From the NCBI GenBank assembly GCA_018001695.1, contig JAGNHN010000022.1, forward strand, positions 3,790 through 52,163: a stretch of 48,374 bases of DNA, in the 5' to 3' direction. The DNA is from Lentimicrobiaceae bacterium (GTDB lineage Bacteria; Bacteroidota; Bacteroidia; Bacteroidales; JAGNHN01). The notes under the pieces are model-generated. The model made no database searches and was not told the DNA's origin. It worked only from the letters and a program-made list of their open reading frames with translations. Of this stretch, positions 46,609-48,374 are shown one piece after another; within the stretch, counting starts at the first letter, position 1, and every line of letters begins with the position of its first letter. A program made the position numbers and the translations under genes.

Positions 46609-47826
46609 ATGATTCTGAAAAGGGAAATCGAAATGGCGCTTGATATTCAGAGTAGATCACTACGACTGAAGAGCGGTATCATCCAGCGTTCCATCTTGAA
46701 CGGTTTTAAGCCGACAGCAAGGCACATTGAAGTTATATCGGGAATACGTCGTTGCGGGAAAAGCACCCTGATGAAACAAATCATACACCAAACCGAGCAG
46801 CAAGCATCCTATTTCAGTTTTGAGGATGCCCGTGTTCATGGCTTTGAGGTGAGCGATTTCCCGAAACTGGAGGAGGTCATGGGTGATGACATTGAGGTAT
46901 ACTTCTTTGATGAGGTTCAAAATGTTCCATCCTGGGAAATATTTGTCAGGCAGCTCCACGACCGGCAAGCAAAGGTGTTTATCACAGGTTCAAATGCCAC
47001 TTTGTTGAGTAAGGAACTCGGCACACGACTGACCGGGAGGCATGTGCGACATGAGCTCTTCCCCTTTTCCTATGATGAATTTCTCCTCTATAGGAACCTT
47101 CAGCCGGGTCCAGACTCCTTTTATATGTATATCAAACTGGGAGGCTTTCCCGAGTTCCTTGAAACAGAAAATCCGGAGATATTACAGAATCTGATGAAGG
47201 ACATTGTATTACGGGACATTGCTATAAGGTACGGAATCAGAAATACCGGAAGCATCATGAATATCACCCTGTACTTATTATCAAATATTGGGAAAGAATT
47301 TTCGTACAATAATCTCCGGAAGGTATTATCCTTCGGGTCGACAAACACCGTTGCCGATTATCTGACCTGGCTTTCCGAAAGTTATCTGCTTTTCTTCCTG
47401 CCGAGGTTCAGTTGGTCAGCGAAGAATATCCTGGTAAACCCCCGCAAGGTCTATGCCATCGACAACGGGCTGATTCAGTCAAATACCTTAAGCTTCAACG
47501 AAGACAAAGGAAGACTGCTCGAAAATGCTGTTTATCTATTTTTGCGCCGGCACAAACTGGAGTTATTTTACTTTCGTGAAACCCATGAGTGTGATTTTGT
47601 TGTGTTTAAAGACCGCAAGTGCCAATTTCTTATCCAGGTATGTCAATCGCTGACGAATGACAACCTGAAACGTGAACTGGATGGATTGAAGGAAGCAATG
47701 AACTTCTTCAAACTCAATACAGGTTATGTTCTGACACTTGACCAGCTGGATACTTTTCAGTTGCAGGATGGTCTTGTAAATGTGATGCCAGTGCATCAAT
47801 TTATAACATCTTATTCTCACCCTTAG
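46609..47826 (+). CDS. AAA_14/DUF4143-type ATP-binding protein
   Basis: About 405 residues. Walker A is GIRRCGKST, Walker B is VYFFDEVQN, and FITGSNATLLSKELGTRLTGR is the sensor-1/arginine region typical of this family. The C-terminal DUF4143-like part (ETENPEILQNLMKDIVLRD; EHTHECDFVV-type segment near the end) is present. Function is unknown; such genes are widespread and often acquired. I chose ATG 46609 over 46585 because of the promoter position and AAGGAA before it. The gene is bracketed by related repeat blocks, a hint of mobility or recombination. Confidence 0.88.
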   Translation: MILKREIEMALDIQSRSLRLKSGIIQRSILNGFKPTARHIEVISGIRRCGKSTLMKQIIHQTEQQASYFSFEDARVHGFEVSDFPKLEEVMGDDIEVYFFDEVQNVPSWEIFVRQLHDRQAKVFITGSNATLLSKELGTRLTGRHVRHELFPFSYDEFLLYRNLQPGPDSFYMYIKLGGFPEFLETENPEILQNLMKDIVLRDIAIRYGIRNTGSIMNITLYLLSNIGKEFSYNNLRKVLSFGSTNTVADYLTWLSESYLLFFLPRFSWSAKNILVNPRKVYAIDNGLIQSNTLSFNEDKGRLLENAVYLFLRRHKLELFYFRETHECDFVVFKDRKCQFLIQVCQSLTNDNLKRELDGLKEAMNFFKLNTGYVLTLDQLDTFQLQDGLVNVMPVHQFITSYSHP

Positions 47827-47863
47827 CCAAAACCTCACCCCTCACAGGAATCAGGGAGAGGAT

Positions 47864-47881
47864 GAGGAAGAGGAAGAGGAA
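47864..47881 (+). repeat. (GAGGAA)3 hexamer repeat
   Basis: Three GAGGAA copies lie downstream of the ATPase gene, preceded by GGGAGAGGA as at 46401, and followed by CTCACACTGT (47899-47908), which also follows the first block (46470-46479). Confidence 0.8.
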
Positions 47882-47923
47882 GTAAACTCACTCTCACTCT
47901 CACACTGTCTAACCCCTCCCCAA

Positions 47924-47946
47924 CCCCTCCCCTAAAATGGGAGGGG
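47924..47946. repeat. C-rich direct repeat with G/C hairpin
   Basis: CCCCTCCCC occurs twice in tandem, and its second copy pairs with GGGAGGGG (8-bp stem, 7-nt CTAAAAT loop). Such elements recur between genes in Bacteroidota. It may also end ATPase transcription, but no T-run follows. Confidence 0.6.
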
Positions 47947-48081
47947 CGGTTAACTTGTTGTATTTCATGCACATACGCTTTCGTAAATCTCACTCTTCAT
48001 ATGATTAATTAAAGAATGTAACACTACACATTTTTTCAGTTCGAAATTGTGAACACCCCAAATAAACAGCAACTAATCCTA

Positions 48082-48322
48082 TTAAAAGAACGGCCATAGT
48101 TGGTTTATTTTTCTAGTAGTTGCAAGCCTATTAATCAGTCCAGCGATTTCAATAACCTGCACCTTCTTCCAACCATTTCTTGCATTTAGCTTAAGTAAGA
48201 TCCTGTTGCTTTTATATATTCTAATAGAAAGAGATCCACCCCAGAGCAGTGTCTTAACACCCTATTTCCTGGACAGTTTTATTAAAAGGGTTTAGTACTA
48301 TTTCATTCGCATTGTCATCCAT
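48082..48322 (-). pseudogene. Possible frameshifted small gene (about 80 codons)
   Basis: From ATG 48322 a minus-strand frame (MDDNANEIVLNPFNKTVQEI) reaches TAA after 22 codons. Removing one G from a GGG run near the break makes the frame continue, through KTLLWGG and LNARNGWKKVQVIEIAGLI, to TAA at 48082. The frame sits just downstream of a good promoter. I do not recognise the product; it could be chance or a sequencing error. Confidence 0.3.
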
Positions 48323-48328
48323 GTCAGA

Positions 48329-48358
48329 CAAAGTTACCACGTATTCCGACTTTGTCAA
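48329..48358 (-). promoter_or_regulatory. Candidate promoter near the right edge
   Basis: On the minus strand TTG (48358-48356), 19 bp, then TAACTTTG (48336-48329). Both elements and the spacing fit the Bacteroidota consensus. It would drive the possible small gene at 48082-48322. Confidence 0.45.
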
Positions 48359-48374
48359 GGGTAATACGAGCGAT

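Larger units (their letters stand above)
47827..48374. other. Intergenic tail with repeats and a possible decayed gene
   Basis: After the ATPase gene the sequence has the GAGGAA and CCCCTCCCC repeats, then AT-rich DNA. The only coding-like signal is the frameshifted minus-strand frame at 48082-48322. Otherwise I see nothing. Confidence 0.5.

Overview
This window reads as a piece of a Bacteroidota chromosome, probably from an uncultured fermentative anaerobe of the Bacteroidales type. The evidence is the very large secreted proteins with type IX secretion (T9SS) C-terminal sorting domains, promoters of the TTTG/TAnnTTTG kind, weak or absent Shine-Dalgarno sites on many genes, and families such as SprB-like repeats, Ig_7, GEVED and choice-of-anchor domains. 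A group A [FeFe] hydrogenase operon points to hydrogen-forming fermentation. No tRNA, rRNA, CRISPR or transposase gene was seen.

Region 1 (1-7208) is a secreted-protein region on the minus strand. A cysteine-rich secreted protein runs off the left edge and contains 258-bp tandem repeats. It is followed by a PAS/LuxR-type regulator with a perfect dyad right at its start codon, then a thermolysin-family (M4) peptidase with PKD, Ig and T9SS sorting domains. A divergent intergenic region of about 520 bp carries promoters for both directions.

Region 2 (7209-30887) is a plus-strand operon of three giant surface proteins of about 4534, 1822 and 1526 residues. The junctions are a TAATG stop/start overlap and a 4-bp gap. 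Proteins 1 and 3 both end in a dockerin-like, cohesin-like and T9SS sorting module. Protein 2 starts with a cohesin-like domain, has nine CARDB repeats and has no visible sorting domain. This suggests a cohesin/dockerin-assembled surface complex. In protein 1, six of seven copies of an ASH/SNDP-type repeat are split at the same place by different guest domains. Protein 3 is a second M4 peptidase.

Region 3 (30892-36497) is a minus-strand housekeeping stretch: cca-type tRNA nucleotidyltransferase, a pRiA4b ORF-3-like protein and miaA in one apparent operon, then a YugP-type membrane zinc peptidase, an LEA14-like lipoprotein and trpS.

Region 4 (36463-44966) is a ten-gene minus-strand hydrogenase operon. 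It has a textbook Bacteroidota promoter with a Rex-like operator just upstream, and a terminator hairpin at its end. The first six genes form a putative signalling module: two DRTGG proteins, two kinase-like ATPases without phosphoacceptor domains, a PHP-domain protein, and an H-cluster protein lacking the proton-transfer cysteine (HydS-like). The last four encode a tetrameric NAD(H)-dependent hydrogenase of the HndABCD type.

Region 5 (45115-48374) holds a two-part outer-membrane protein with a PagL-like end and a DUF4143-type ATPase bracketed by related GAGGAA repeat blocks. A repeat-rich tail follows, with a G/C-rich hairpin and a possible frameshifted small gene next to a good promoter.
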